From: JARRPM01 sp963792815
Lineage (GTDB): Bacteria > Pseudomonadota > Gammaproteobacteria > Pseudomonadales > Halieaceae
Assembly (NCBI GenBank): GCA_963792815.1
Contig: CAWBXR010000007.1
Location: 310,001-374,000 of the forward strand
DNA length: 64,000 bases
Reading direction: 5' to 3'
The notes under the pieces are model-generated. The model was given only the letters and a program-made list of their open reading frames with translations. It ran no database searches and was not told the DNA's origin. Positions 1-9,406 of the stretch are shown here, piece after piece. The translations under genes and the position numbers were made by a program. The first letter of the stretch is position 1; the number at the start of each line of letters is the position of its first letter.

Positions 1-297
1 TGCGGCGCCGTCTTCAGCTTTGACCTCAGGGGTGGTCGCAACGCGGGCGTCGCATTTGTCGACGCACTGGACCTGTTTTCCCATCTGGCCAACGTCGGGG
101 ATGCCAAGTCACTGGTGATCCACCCTGCCAGTACCACCCACCACCGTATGGACGGTCCGGCCCTGGCGGCGGCGGGCATTTCCTCCGGTACCATTCGTTT
201 ATCCATAGGTCTGGAAGAAGTGGGCGACCTGATTGCCGACCTGCAACAGGGTCTGCGCGCGGCACAAAAAATCGCGGAAAAGGAGTTGGCCCGATGA
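1..297 (+). CDS. metY: O-acetylhomoserine (thiol)-lyase, C-terminal part
   Basis: This is the last 98 codons of a Cys/Met-metabolism PLP enzyme whose start lies outside the window. The frame is open from base 1 and reads FSFDLRGG, then LFSHLANVGDAKSLVIHPAST, then GTIRLSIGLEEVGDLIADL. These are the C-terminal signatures of O-acetylhomoserine sulfhydrylases, which make homocysteine from O-acetylhomoserine and sulfide in the cytoplasm. The PLP lysine is in the missing part. The stop overlaps the next start as ATGA, so the two genes are probably cotranscribed. O-succinylhomoserine specificity cannot be excluded from this fragment. Confidence 0.85.
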   Translation, partial: CGAVFSFDLRGGRNAGVAFVDALDLFSHLANVGDAKSLVIHPASTTHHRMDGPALAAAGISSGTIRLSIGLEEVGDLIADLQQGLRAAQKIAEKELAR

Positions 298-1082
298 AAC
301 TCGACGTGTGCGGCGCCACCGCCTATTGCTATACCAACAACCGAGAAATAGACCGGCAAAAGGACAGTGTCGTGTTTGTGCACGGCGCCGGCATGGACCA
401 TACGGTGTGGACCCTGGCCTCGCGTCATTTTGCCCGCCACGGCCGCAATGTCATCGCCGTTGACCTGCCCGGACACGGGCGCTCTGGAGGAGAGGCAAAA
501 ACATCTGTCGAGGAACTGGGCGACTGGCTGATGGCCCTGCTGGATTCGCTGCAGGTACCGAGGGTCGCAATCGCGGGCCACAGCCTGGGCAGCCTGGTGG
601 CCCTGGATTGTGCCGCCCGCCATCCCGGGCGCGTGCGAGCCATTGCCATGGTGGCGGGCACGGCGCCAATGCCGGTCTCGGACGCAATTCTCGAGGCCTC
701 GGCCAATAATGACCACGCAGCTTTTGACATGCTGACGCAGTGGGGCTACAGCAAGCGGCACCAGTACGGCGGCAACAGCAACCCGGGCATGTGGATGATA
801 GGCAGTACCCTGCGACTGTTCGAGCGCTCACGACCCGGCGTGCTATACACGGACATGAATGCCTGCAACAACTACCATGCCGGGCTGGAACGCGCCGCGG
901 CAGTGCAATGCCCGGTTCTGCTGGTTCTGGGGCGGGAGGATCGCCTCACCCCGGTCAGGGCGACTGAAGCCCTGCAGGCGGCGCTGCAGTGCCCCGATGT
1001 GAGCATCCTGGAAGGCGCGGGGCATACCCTGATGATAGAGGCGCCAAATGCGTTGCTGGACGCCCTGCATGCCGTACTTTGA
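294..1082 (+). CDS. alpha/beta-fold hydrolase
   Basis: A 262-residue single-domain alpha/beta hydrolase. The oxyanion region VFVHGAGMDH is near residue 25. The nucleophile elbow is GHSLGS (Ser near 97), the acid is in GREDRLTPV near 222, and the catalytic His is in GAGHTLMIE near 245, so the triad is complete. There is no signal peptide, so it should be cytoplasmic. It overlaps metY by 4 bases, which suggests translational coupling. In other proteobacteria hydrolases next to met genes include homoserine acyltransferase relatives, but this one is shorter and lacks their typical features. The substrate cannot be named. Confidence 0.85.
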   Translation: MKLDVCGATAYCYTNNREIDRQKDSVVFVHGAGMDHTVWTLASRHFARHGRNVIAVDLPGHGRSGGEAKTSVEELGDWLMALLDSLQVPRVAIAGHSLGSLVALDCAARHPGRVRAIAMVAGTAPMPVSDAILEASANNDHAAFDMLTQWGYSKRHQYGGNSNPGMWMIGSTLRLFERSRPGVLYTDMNACNNYHAGLERAAAVQCPVLLVLGREDRLTPVRATEALQAALQCPDVSILEGAGHTLMIEAPNALLDALHAVL

Positions 1083-1103
1083 CCACATGCAGGTTGGATT
1101 TCA

Positions 1104-1132
1104 GCCGGCGATCAGCTGGCGGCATCGCCGGC
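1104..1132. terminator. hairpin between convergent genes
   Basis: A perfect 9-bp stem (GCCGGCGAT / ATCGCCGGC) with an 11-nt loop lies in the 52-bp gap between two converging genes. There is no clear T-run on either side, so it is at best a weak or Rho-assisted bidirectional terminator. Confidence 0.4.
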
Positions 1133-1134
1133 GC

Positions 1135-2817
1135 TCATAACTGAGCCAGCAGTCCCGTTTTCAGCTCTGCCTTCAACACCTTGTTGGTTGCGTTGCGTGG
1201 CAGTGGCTGGTCAGTAAAAAATACTCGCGTTGGGACTTTGTAAGACGCCAGCTTCTGCCGTGCAAAGTCCAGCAGCTGCGCCTCGGTCAGTACCTGGCCC
1301 GCATGCAGGTTCACAACCACCGCCACCTCTTCCCCCCAACGCTCATGGGGCAATCCCAGCACCGCCACCTCCCTGACCTCGGGAACCGCCAGCAGCTGGT
1401 TCTCGATCTCCGCGGGGTAAATATTCTCGCCCCCACGTATGATCATGTCCTTGGCGCGATCGGCGAGGTAGAGATAGCCGTCCGCGTCCAGGTAGCCGAT
1501 GTCCCCTGTCCTGAGCCAGCCGTCGCGAAAATCCGCGGCATTGGCCTCGGGACGGTGCCAGTACTCGCGGATGTTGCTGGGGCTGCGAACACATATCTCG
1601 CCGGCCTCTCCCGCTGCCAGATCGCTGCCTTCCTCGTCGCAGATGCGGATATCGACAATCGGGTGAGGCAGGCCCGCGCTGCCGGGCTTCGCACTGAACG
1701 CCTTGCCCGTCAGGGATGCGCCCTGGGCATTGGTCTCGGTCATCCCCCAGCCGGTGCCACTGAAGTTGGCGGGCATTTTCTGCTCTATCAACGCGCTCAC
1801 CCGGGGCGGGGTTGCAGCGCCACCGATACCGATGGAAAACAGGCTGCTGGTATCTGCCTCGTCGAAAGCCTGCGATTCCAGGATATCCAGCACCATCGAC
1901 GGGGCTGCCGCTATCGAGGTGATCCGCTCCTGCTCAATATATTCAAGCGCCTTGCCGACGTCCCACTTGTACATCATCACTATCCGGCGACCTCCGCGCA
2001 GGTTGGCCAGGAACTGGGCGTGGCAACCGCTGACATGGAACAGCGGCACCGCCAGCAGGGAGGTGGACTCATAGCCCCGCTCCAGCATGGCGCCGATCCT
2101 GTCCATATTGCACATGGCCGCAGCCGCCGCGGCGAACTCGAAGTTGTAAAGGGCCTGGCAGACAGCGCGGTGAGTGGAGGCAGCGCCCTTGGGCTTGCCG
2201 CTGGTGCCGGAGGTGTACATGATCAGCGCCAGGTCCGCGCCATCTATCGCCACTGCAGCCGGGGACTTGCCCTGGAAGGCGGCCACAAAGGCCGCGAGGC
2301 TGCGCGGATCATCCGCACTGTCCGGGCGCGCAATCACGCCCGTCACCTTATTGTCCGCCAGCCAGTTTGATATCCCGTCGTAGCGGGCCTGGTCGAGGAA
2401 CGCCAGCCGCACGCCCGCATCGCCCAGGGCGTGACAGATATCTGCGGGCTGGCCCCAGCTGTTCACCGGCACAATTACCGCCCCTATGGTGACCACGGCG
2501 ATAAAAACCGCCATCCACTCGGGGTAGTTGCGCATGGCCAGCCCTACCCGGTCGCCCGGTAATATGCCATGGGCCTGCAGCGCGGCCGCTATCTCGTCCG
2601 CCTCCTCCATCAGCTGGCTGAAACTGCGGCGCTCGCCCTCGTAGACCAGGAACTCCCTGTCGCCGTGTTCGCGCGCAACGGCCAGGGCCTCTACCAGGTT
2701 TGCCGGCGCCTGCTTGTAAAAGGCTACGCCGCGATCGTCCCGCAGCACCTCCCAGGGTGCCCCCGGCGCTGTCAGCTGCGCCACTACGGCTTCGAATTCC
2801 TGCTCCAGATCTGTCAT
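1135..2817 (-). CDS. AMP-dependent acyl-CoA synthetase/ligase
   Basis: A 560-residue member of the ANL superfamily that activates a carboxylic acid as an acyl-AMP and then an acyl-CoA. The P-loop-like motif LIMYTSGTSGKPKGA is near residue 200, GWGMTETNAQG (the A5 motif) near 357, GWLRTGDIGYLD near 435, and the C-terminal lysine region is RNATNKVLK. Length is normal for long- or medium-chain or aromatic acid ligases. It is monocistronic and convergent with the hydrolase. The acid substrate cannot be read from sequence; context with other CoA-ester genes in the window suggests lipid or cyclic-acid catabolism. Confidence 0.85.
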   Translation of the reverse strand: MTDLEQEFEAVVAQLTAPGAPWEVLRDDRGVAFYKQAPANLVEALAVAREHGDREFLVYEGERRSFSQLMEEADEIAAALQAHGILPGDRVGLAMRNYPEWMAVFIAVVTIGAVIVPVNSWGQPADICHALGDAGVRLAFLDQARYDGISNWLADNKVTGVIARPDSADDPRSLAAFVAAFQGKSPAAVAIDGADLALIMYTSGTSGKPKGAASTHRAVCQALYNFEFAAAAAAMCNMDRIGAMLERGYESTSLLAVPLFHVSGCHAQFLANLRGGRRIVMMYKWDVGKALEYIEQERITSIAAAPSMVLDILESQAFDEADTSSLFSIGIGGAATPPRVSALIEQKMPANFSGTGWGMTETNAQGASLTGKAFSAKPGSAGLPHPIVDIRICDEEGSDLAAGEAGEICVRSPSNIREYWHRPEANAADFRDGWLRTGDIGYLDADGYLYLADRAKDMIIRGGENIYPAEIENQLLAVPEVREVAVLGLPHERWGEEVAVVVNLHAGQVLTEAQLLDFARQKLASYKVPTRVFFTDQPLPRNATNKVLKAELKTGLLAQL

Positions 2818-3049
2818 CGATTCACCTCATGTAGTGCCCTGTGCGGTGCACATTCAAACACTGCTTCCAATTTGTAATGACCCGCGACTGACGACGCGGG
2901 CGGAGAGTTTCGGGACTGAATTTTGACCCAATTACGGGGTTTTGCCCATTCCAGGCAGGCCCCTCGAGACAGCTGGTACAGTAGCCTATGCCAGCGCATG
3001 CCACCAAGGGATGCACCGGCTTTGGCCCAGGCGGGACGGGTTCATCGCC

Positions 3050-4279
3050 TCAGAATTTGACCTCAACCTCAACCCCGAAATGATCGGAGGGGTGAGTCAG
3101 CGCCGGAGAGTCTTCGGGCTTGAGTTCCGACACAGGATCCGATGACTCTATAGAAACGGGGTCGTCAAAGATGCGCTCGGCGCTGAGCCCGGCGGCGGCC
3201 TCCAGGTTCTTGATAAAGACATGATCGAGCGCGGTGCCGCCCGTGCCGCCACCCGGTATGAGCAGCAGGTTCTCCTCGTAGCAGAAGGTGCAGGGCAGTT
3301 GCTCGGCGACGGGATCCACGAAGCCGTCGTCCAGCCAGAGCTGGCAGTTGTCGGCAAACTCCCCGTCGACGCCATTGGCTGCGCTGGCAATACTGCAGTT
3401 GAAATCCCCGCCAAAATATATCGGGTTGTCACCCGCCTTGGCGTTGGCAAAGGCGATCATCTGCTGCTGCATAAAGCGGTTTTCACCCTCCCAGGAGCCG
3501 TGCTTGCCGCTGGCGGGATAATCGATCGACGTCGACAGGTTGGCGGTGGGGTGAGTACAGCCCACCACATGGGTTTGTTTGTTGAGGTTGATTTCCGCGT
3601 AGAGCGCGCCGCGGTGATTAGCTGGTGGAGTCCTCGATAAAGTCCTGGAACTCCCGCGCCTCCAGCGGGTACTTCGATGCGAGCACCAGGCCGAGGGAGC
3701 CGTCAAAGGCGAATTTACCCGCCGGCTGGGTCACGGCTTCCACCACGGCTTCCACCGTAAGGTCCGGGATGCCGACCGAACCGAGTACCGCATCCAGCGC
3801 ATACCGGTGGCAACTCGCAACAGGGGGCCGCCGCACTGCACCGGCGCGCAGGCCACCAGGTCGGCGCCCGACAGACCCGGGCAGAGGTCCGTGACACATT
3901 GCGCAAACGGCGTGATTTCCTCATCCGTACACGCTGCGGAATCGGAAAAAATCTGTTCCGCCGGGACCGTATAAATCTCGGGATAGACCGGTTTCAGTGC
4001 CTCGGTGATCGCCTCGACCTGCTCATCCAGCCACACCTCCTGCAGGCAGATCACGTCGCTGTCGTGGTCCGCCAGAATGGCCTCGTTGACGGGCAGTCGC
4101 TCCCGCGTGTACGGGACAAAATTCAGCGCCAGGCCAACATTGTAGGAGGTCACCTTGAGGGTGTCGGATTTGAAGTAGGGTTTACCGCTGCTGCCATCGT
4201 TCGAACAGGCGGACACCAGTGCAACCAGTGTCAGCAGACAGAATAGTCTTACCGGGTAATCGTTCTTCGAAATCTTCAT
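3050..4279 (-). pseudogene. endonuclease/exonuclease/phosphatase-family lipoprotein, two frameshifts
   Basis: The protein begins at the ATG at 4279 with a lipoprotein signal (LVALVSAC lipobox) and LKVTSYNVGLALNF, the usual start of the EEP fold. CLQEVW supplies the metal-binding Glu. Near 3803-3808 the conserved protein moves to another frame (YALDAVLGSVGIPDL) and near 3618-3626 it moves back. The last third reads IYFGGDFNCS and ends with the catalytic HPSDHFGVEVEV. The two shifts compensate each other. With both repaired the protein is about 410 residues and complete, so sequencing error is as likely as true decay. Probably a secreted or periplasmic phosphodiesterase (sphingomyelinase/DNase-like fold). 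Confidence 0.7.
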
Positions 4280-4447
4280 GGTTGAGCCTGCCACTTGTTA
4301 TATAGGTTTGCATTTTGCGGATATCGCCACAGCGATACCTGACGAGATTAGCACAATTTGGATTAGCCTGGTCGATCCGGGAATAGCGCTTGAGTTTGTC
4401 CCACTGAATCGTTGAAACTGACGCATCATCACGGTCCAGAGATAATA

Positions 4448-7400
4448 ATGATGCGAACGACCCCTATCCTGCACAGCACCCTGCTCGCCTGCCTGTTACT
4501 TGGCGCCTGTGACAATGACAATAACGACAACGACAAAAATATCGTGGAACCTCCCCAGCCGCCTGCTGCAACGGCTGTAGCCCGGGAGGCCACCCAGCCG
4601 TCCGATCTGCTGCAGGGTCCCCTGGCCCGCTCGGCGACGGGTGATTTCGTGCTGGAAAATGAACTGTTCCGGGTGATCATCCAGAAACCCGGGCGCAACT
4701 GGTTTGGCCTGGGCACCTACGGCGGTAACATTATCGATGTGGCCCGCAGGCAGGAGGACGGCAGCTTTCTGCCGGACCACCTCGAGGAGTTCGTCACCGG
4801 GATCAATATCGAGAACACTCCCAATTTCACCACCGTGGAAATCGTCAATCCCGGGGCGGATGGCGAGGAGGCGCGGATCTGCGCGAGCGGGCCCGATGAC
4901 CTGCTGGATAACCAGAACCCCAGTTCCCAGGTCCGCAGTCGCGGTTTTCCCTTCCCTCCCTCCGCTGACGATCGCGACCTGCCGCTCGACATCGAAACCT
5001 GTTACAGCCTGGGCGCGAACCAATCCTATCTCACCATCGACACCCGGCTGATCAACACCAGTAGCCAGGAGGTGACCCTGTGGTGGGTGGAATACCTGAA
5101 CGGCTCGGGCGAAGTCCAGGCTTTCCAGCCCCAGGTGGGCTTTGGTGAACCCCTGTTCACCGCCGGCTGCCCCGCTGCCTCACTGGTGGCCTGCGACGAC
5201 GGGGAGTGCGACCAGTGCAATTACCTGGCCTACGCGGGCCACGACGGCGCCGCCGGGGTGTCCTACGGCCTCATCCACGAGGTAGCTGACACCGCAAGCT
5301 TCTCCACTGACGGGGTGAACGTACTGATTCTCGGGAACTCGCTACTCAAGATCGTGGCGGGCGCAGCGCCCAATTTTACCGTGCCGGCGGATGGCGAGCT
5401 GAGCCTGCGGCGCTACTTCGCGGTAGGCGACGGCAGCGCCAGCAGCATCGCCGACATCCGCAACCAGATCAGCGGTATCCACACCGGCGAACTGGCGGGG
5501 AACGTGAGCAGCGCCGGCGCACCGGTCGCCAACGCCAGTGTCGCGGTGTTCCAGACCATAGACGCCGCCTCTACCCCTCCCGTCCTTTTTGTGGCGGGTA
5601 ATACCACGACTGACGCCAACGGCAATTTCAGCCTGGGCCTGCCGCCCGGTGATTATGAGGTGCAGGCCAACGCAGAGGGCTACCTGTTCGCCGGTGCCAA
5701 GCCCGCGCAGGTCTCTATCGTGGCGGACCAGCAAACAGAGCAGAATTTCGCCCTGCCGGCACCGGCGTACCTGCAGGTGAGCGTGATGGCGGCGCAGCTG
5801 GATGGCAGTGCCGGACCCGGGCCCGCGAAGGTGCAGGTACTGGGGTTCGATCCCAGCCCGCAGTTGGGTAACAACGTGCTGGGGAACCCCGCCGGGGTGT
5901 TCGGTGACAATGCGGATCGACTGGCCTACGGGGTGACGCTGGTGGCCTTTATCGATCGCAACGGGATGAGCGAAACGCTGCCGCTGGAGCCCGGTGAATA
6001 CCAGGTCGTGGTCTCGCGCGGCCCGCGTTACTCGGCCTACCGGGAATCCATTACCGTGAGCCCTGGCCAGACTGCCCGGGTGCAGGCGGAACTCGCCCAG
6101 GTCGTCGCCACCGATGGTTATATCTTCGGTGATTTTCACGTGCACTCTATCGACAGCATTGACGCAGAAGTGACCCGTGCGGAACGGGTGGCCACCTACC
6201 TGGCCGAGGGCATGGACTTCTTCACCCCCTCCGATCACGGCATGCGGGTCGACTTCAGCGACACCCTGGTGAGCATGGACGTGACCGACCTGATTGGCAC
6301 AGCCCCCAGCGCTGAAATAACCACGCCGGATTACGGCCATTTCAACAGCTGGCCTGTGACCGTAGACAGCAACCGTATAGGTGGCGGCACGGTGGACTGG
6401 GGCAGGGAGGCACCTCCGGGCATGGACTTCCCGGAGTACGCCAGCTACGTGCTCAGCCCGGCGGAAATCTTCCGGGAAACACTGGCAGACCCTAAAGCCA
6501 ATCTGGTCCAAATCAACCATATCGACGGCCATTTCGGCGCCGGGGGGCTGGGCATCGATACGGGCGCGACACCGCCCCGGTCCAGCGTTGACCCCTCCCA
6601 GCGACGCCTGGACCCCAACCTCTCGAACGCCTTCGATGAAGGCTTCCAGGCGCTCGAGGTCTGGATAGGTACGGAAGGCCGCAACGGTATCTTCGGGCAG
6701 TTCCTCGGGGCCAATGCCGGAGACTGGTTCAACCTGATCAACCAGGGCATCGTGCGCACCGGTGTTGCGGATTCGGATACCCACCAGCGCCTGACGACCT
6801 ATCTTTCCACCCGCAGCCAGGTCGCCAGCGCGGAGACCGACCCGGGAAAACTATCCGAGCGGGCCGAGGAACTTGCTGCCGCCGTTATCGCCGGCAAGGT
6901 CGTTGGCACGAATGGACCCTTCATGACGATACAGGCCAGCGGTAATCACCTCGGCCAGGCGAGAAGCGCGGATCTGTCCGCTACAGGTTCTAACCGACTG
7001 GATATCGATCGTGGGTCGGATGTCACAGTCACCGTGCGCATTGCCAGCGCCGAGTGGGCCGAGGTGGACAGCGTGGATTTTTACATCAATAACCAGCCGG
7101 AGTTGACCAGCGCCGACGGCGAGGCGGCCCGCTACGGCATCTGCCCGAACCTGACGATCAGTGCCGGGGATCAGGGCTGGAGTGCCAGCACCGTGGTGGT
7201 CAACGCGGACATCCAGGGAGCGAGCCGTACCGAGATCGAAGTGACCCTCGAGCTTGCGGATATCGCGGTTGACACCTGGCTGATCGCCATCGCCCACGGC
7301 ACGGACGGTGTCTCCCGCCCCCTCTTTCCGGTGGCACCGGAAGATCTCGACCGGGTCAGCAACACTACCCTGGCGGACCTGACGGATGACAACATCGGCG

Positions 7401-7513
7401 AGGGTGGAGTGCCCGCCTATGCCTTCAGCAACCCACTTTTTATTGACGCAGGCGGCGATGGCTGGACACCTCCCGGGGTGGCAAACGCCCGCTGCTCCGC
7501 GCCGGTGGAATAA
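4448..7513 (+). CDS. CehA/McbA-family PHP-domain metallohydrolase lipoprotein
   Basis: An approximately 1020-residue lipoprotein (lipobox LLLGAC). The start is one of two adjacent ATGs at 4448/4451; a TTG 36 bases upstream is in frame but less likely. After an N-terminal beta-rich region there is a carboxypeptidase-regulatory-like domain near residues 345-440 (GNVSSAGAPVANASV). A PHP metal-dependent hydrolase domain starts near 560 with GDFHVHSIDS and DFFTPSDHG, and continues with QINHIDGHF and GVADSDTHQ. These His/Asp clusters are the metal ligands expected for this family. CehA and McbA hydrolyse aryl esters or carbamates, but most relatives have no known substrate. Probably outer-membrane-anchored or periplasmic. 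Alone in its transcription unit. Confidence 0.75.
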   Translation: MMRTTPILHSTLLACLLLGACDNDNNDNDKNIVEPPQPPAATAVAREATQPSDLLQGPLARSATGDFVLENELFRVIIQKPGRNWFGLGTYGGNIIDVARRQEDGSFLPDHLEEFVTGINIENTPNFTTVEIVNPGADGEEARICASGPDDLLDNQNPSSQVRSRGFPFPPSADDRDLPLDIETCYSLGANQSYLTIDTRLINTSSQEVTLWWVEYLNGSGEVQAFQPQVGFGEPLFTAGCPAASLVACDDGECDQCNYLAYAGHDGAAGVSYGLIHEVADTASFSTDGVNVLILGNSLLKIVAGAAPNFTVPADGELSLRRYFAVGDGSASSIADIRNQISGIHTGELAGNVSSAGAPVANASVAVFQTIDAASTPPVLFVAGNTTTDANGNFSLGLPPGDYEVQANAEGYLFAGAKPAQVSIVADQQTEQNFALPAPAYLQVSVMAAQLDGSAGPGPAKVQVLGFDPSPQLGNNVLGNPAGVFGDNADRLAYGVTLVAFIDRNGMSETLPLEPGEYQVVVSRGPRYSAYRESITVSPGQTARVQAELAQVVATDGYIFGDFHVHSIDSIDAEVTRAERVATYLAEGMDFFTPSDHGMRVDFSDTLVSMDVTDLIGTAPSAEITTPDYGHFNSWPVTVDSNRIGGGTVDWGREAPPGMDFPEYASYVLSPAEIFRETLADPKANLVQINHIDGHFGAGGLGIDTGATPPRSSVDPSQRRLDPNLSNAFDEGFQALEVWIGTEGRNGIFGQFLGANAGDWFNLINQGIVRTGVADSDTHQRLTTYLSTRSQVASAETDPGKLSERAEELAAAVIAGKVVGTNGPFMTIQASGNHLGQARSADLSATGSNRLDIDRGSDVTVTVRIASAEWAEVDSVDFYINNQPELTSADGEAARYGICPNLTISAGDQGWSASTVVVNADIQGASRTEIEVTLELADIAVDTWLIAIAHGTDGVSRPLFPVAPEDLDRVSNTTLADLTDDNIGEGGVPAYAFSNPLFIDAGGDGWTPPGVANARCSAPVE

Positions 7514-7550
7514 ACCCGCAGAGTCGTAAATCTGCCGACCTTTGCAGCTG

Positions 7551-7940
7551 TCAGCCCGAGGGCAGGCCGGCCTCCATATTGCCGGCAATCGCGGCGGCTA
7601 TACGCCGTGCCCGCTCGGTCTGCTCCCCGCGGAAACCCTCATCCAGGGTGGCGTTGAAGAGCGCCAACCAGCGCTGGAAATCCCCCGCCCTGAGCGCCTG
7701 CTTGCCGTGCAACTGGCGGTGGATGTTCATGGTGTGGCGCCGGTAGCCCTGCTCTCCCAGCAGCAATTTGCACCAGTAGTCCTTGATGTGCGGCAGGTGG
7801 ACGGCCAGGTCGATACCCGCGACATCCAGAAATACCGGGGCCAGCTGTTCGTCCGCCAACAGTCGGGCGTAGAAACGATCGACGAACGCCTCTATGGCGT
7901 CGCGGGAATCGAGATCCGGCTTCTGGGTTTGGGTGGTCAC
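7551..7940 (-). CDS. group III truncated hemoglobin
   Basis: 129 residues, the usual size of a 2-on-2 globin. FVDRFYARLLADEQLAPVF and HLPHIKDYWCKLLLGE match the B/E-helix region of group III proteins. MNIHRQL carries the proximal (F8) His near residue 79, followed by FQRWLALFNATLDEGF. Such globins bind O2, NO or other ligands in the cytoplasm and are often linked to nitrogen-oxide metabolism; this genome also has nar genes, but they are about 38 kb away. Convergent with the CehA-like gene and 54 bp downstream of der on the same strand. Confidence 0.85.
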   Translation of the reverse strand: MTTQTQKPDLDSRDAIEAFVDRFYARLLADEQLAPVFLDVAGIDLAVHLPHIKDYWCKLLLGEQGYRRHTMNIHRQLHGKQALRAGDFQRWLALFNATLDEGFRGEQTERARRIAAAIAGNMEAGLPSG

Positions 7941-7993
7941 TGGCGCCTCACAGGGTTATCGACAGCAATGGATGGCCTGTCGTTCCGCACAGC

Positions 7994-9406
7994 CTACTTT
8001 TTCTTGCTCTTCTTATTCTTCTTCACGTGGGCCATAAGGCGCCGTTTGCGCTGAACCTGGCGGCCGGTCAGCTTGTTGCGTTTATCTGCAAACGGATTTT
8101 CCCCGGTGCGGAACTCGATGCGCACCGGCGTACCCACCAGGTCCAGTTCCCGCCGGAATATCTTTTCAAGATAGCGTTGGTAGCTGTTGGGCACCTTGCC
8201 GGTCTGGTTGCCGTGAATGATGATCAGCGGCGGGTTCTGGCCGCCGGCGTGGGCGTAGCGCAGCTTGATACGACGCCCGTCCACCATGGGCGGCGCGTGA
8301 TCGAACACCGCGCCCTCGAGTATTCGCGTCAGGGCATTGGTATTGAGCTTGCGGGTAGCTGACTGGTAGGACGCATTGATGGAGTTGTACAGCAGGCCCA
8401 CCCCGGAGCCATGCAGGGCGGAAATGAAATGAATTTCGGCATAGGCGGCAAATTGCAGGCGGCGCTCGAGTTCGCTCCTGATCCAGTCACGCTGGTCTGC
8501 TTCGATCCCGTCCCATTTGTTGACCGCCAGCACCAGTGCGCGCCCCGCGTCGATGCAGTGCCCCAGCAGGTGCATATCCTGGTCGACAATACCCTCATGA
8601 CCGTTCATCAGCAGAACCACCACATGGGCGTCGTCGATAGCCTTAAGGGTTTTTACAATGGAGAACTTCTCCACGGTCTCGCGCACGTTTTTGCGCTTGC
8701 GCACACCGGCGGTGTCGATCAGCGTGTACTTCTGCCCCTCGCGTTCATAGTCGATATAGATGCTGTCCCGGGTGGTGCCAGGTTCATCAAATACTACCAC
8801 CCGCTCCTCGCCCAGCAGGCGATTGACCAGGGTCGACTTGCCCACATTGGGCCGCCCCACCACCGCCACCCGGATGCTATCGGTATATTCCCGCCGCTCC
8901 AGCTGGGGTTCCTCGTCCGGAAACCCGGCGAGAATTTCCTCGATCATGCTGCGCACACCGCGACCGTGGCTGGCGGCAACGCCATGGAGAGACTGCACAC
9001 CCAGGGCATAAAAGTCGGCGGTAGCTACCTGCTCATCCAGACCGTCGATCTTGTTCACCACCAGGTGAAAGGGTTTATCGCGCTGGCGCAGATGGCGGAC
9101 CAGGGCCTGGTCGCCGGGGTTGAGCCCCTCCCGCGCATCCACGATCAGCAGCACCGCGTCCGCTTCCTCGATAGCGGTAAGGGACTGACCGGCCATCTGC
9201 GAATCTATGCCGTCCTCGTCACCGCTGATGCCGCCCGTGTCAATCACCACAAAGCGCCGGCTACCCATCCGCGCCTCACCGTATTTACGGTCGCGGGTAA
9301 GCCCCGGCAGGTTGGCAACAAGTGCCTCCCGGCTGCGGGTAAGCTGGTTAAACAGGGTCGATTTGCCGACGTTGGGGCGCCCGACGAGGGCGATGACGGG
9401 TATCAT
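7994..9406 (-). CDS. der: ribosome biogenesis GTPase Der
   Basis: 470 residues with two tandem GTPase domains: GRPNVGKSTLFNQL at the N-terminus and GRPNVGKSTLVNRL near residue 185. Each is followed by its own switch and NKxD motifs (NKID, NKWD). A C-terminal KH-like domain and a very basic lysine-rich tail follow. Der assists assembly of the 50S subunit. The start overlaps the bamB stop by one base, and the bamB-der order is typical of gammaproteobacteria, so it should be cotranscribed with the upstream block. Confidence 0.97.
   Translation of the reverse strand: MIPVIALVGRPNVGKSTLFNQLTRSREALVANLPGLTRDRKYGEARMGSRRFVVIDTGGISGDEDGIDSQMAGQSLTAIEEADAVLLIVDAREGLNPGDQALVRHLRQRDKPFHLVVNKIDGLDEQVATADFYALGVQSLHGVAASHGRGVRSMIEEILAGFPDEEPQLERREYTDSIRVAVVGRPNVGKSTLVNRLLGEERVVVFDEPGTTRDSIYIDYEREGQKYTLIDTAGVRKRKNVRETVEKFSIVKTLKAIDDAHVVVLLMNGHEGIVDQDMHLLGHCIDAGRALVLAVNKWDGIEADQRDWIRSELERRLQFAAYAEIHFISALHGSGVGLLYNSINASYQSATRKLNTNALTRILEGAVFDHAPPMVDGRRIKLRYAHAGGQNPPLIIIHGNQTGKVPNSYQRYLEKIFRRELDLVGTPVRIEFRTGENPFADKRNKLTGRQVQRKRRLMAHVKKNKKSKKK

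Noticed and set aside
5342..6784. Open frame of about 480 codons antisense to the PHP lipoprotein
   Set aside because: Same reason: the sense strand encodes conserved motifs, the antisense shows His/Gly-rich noise.
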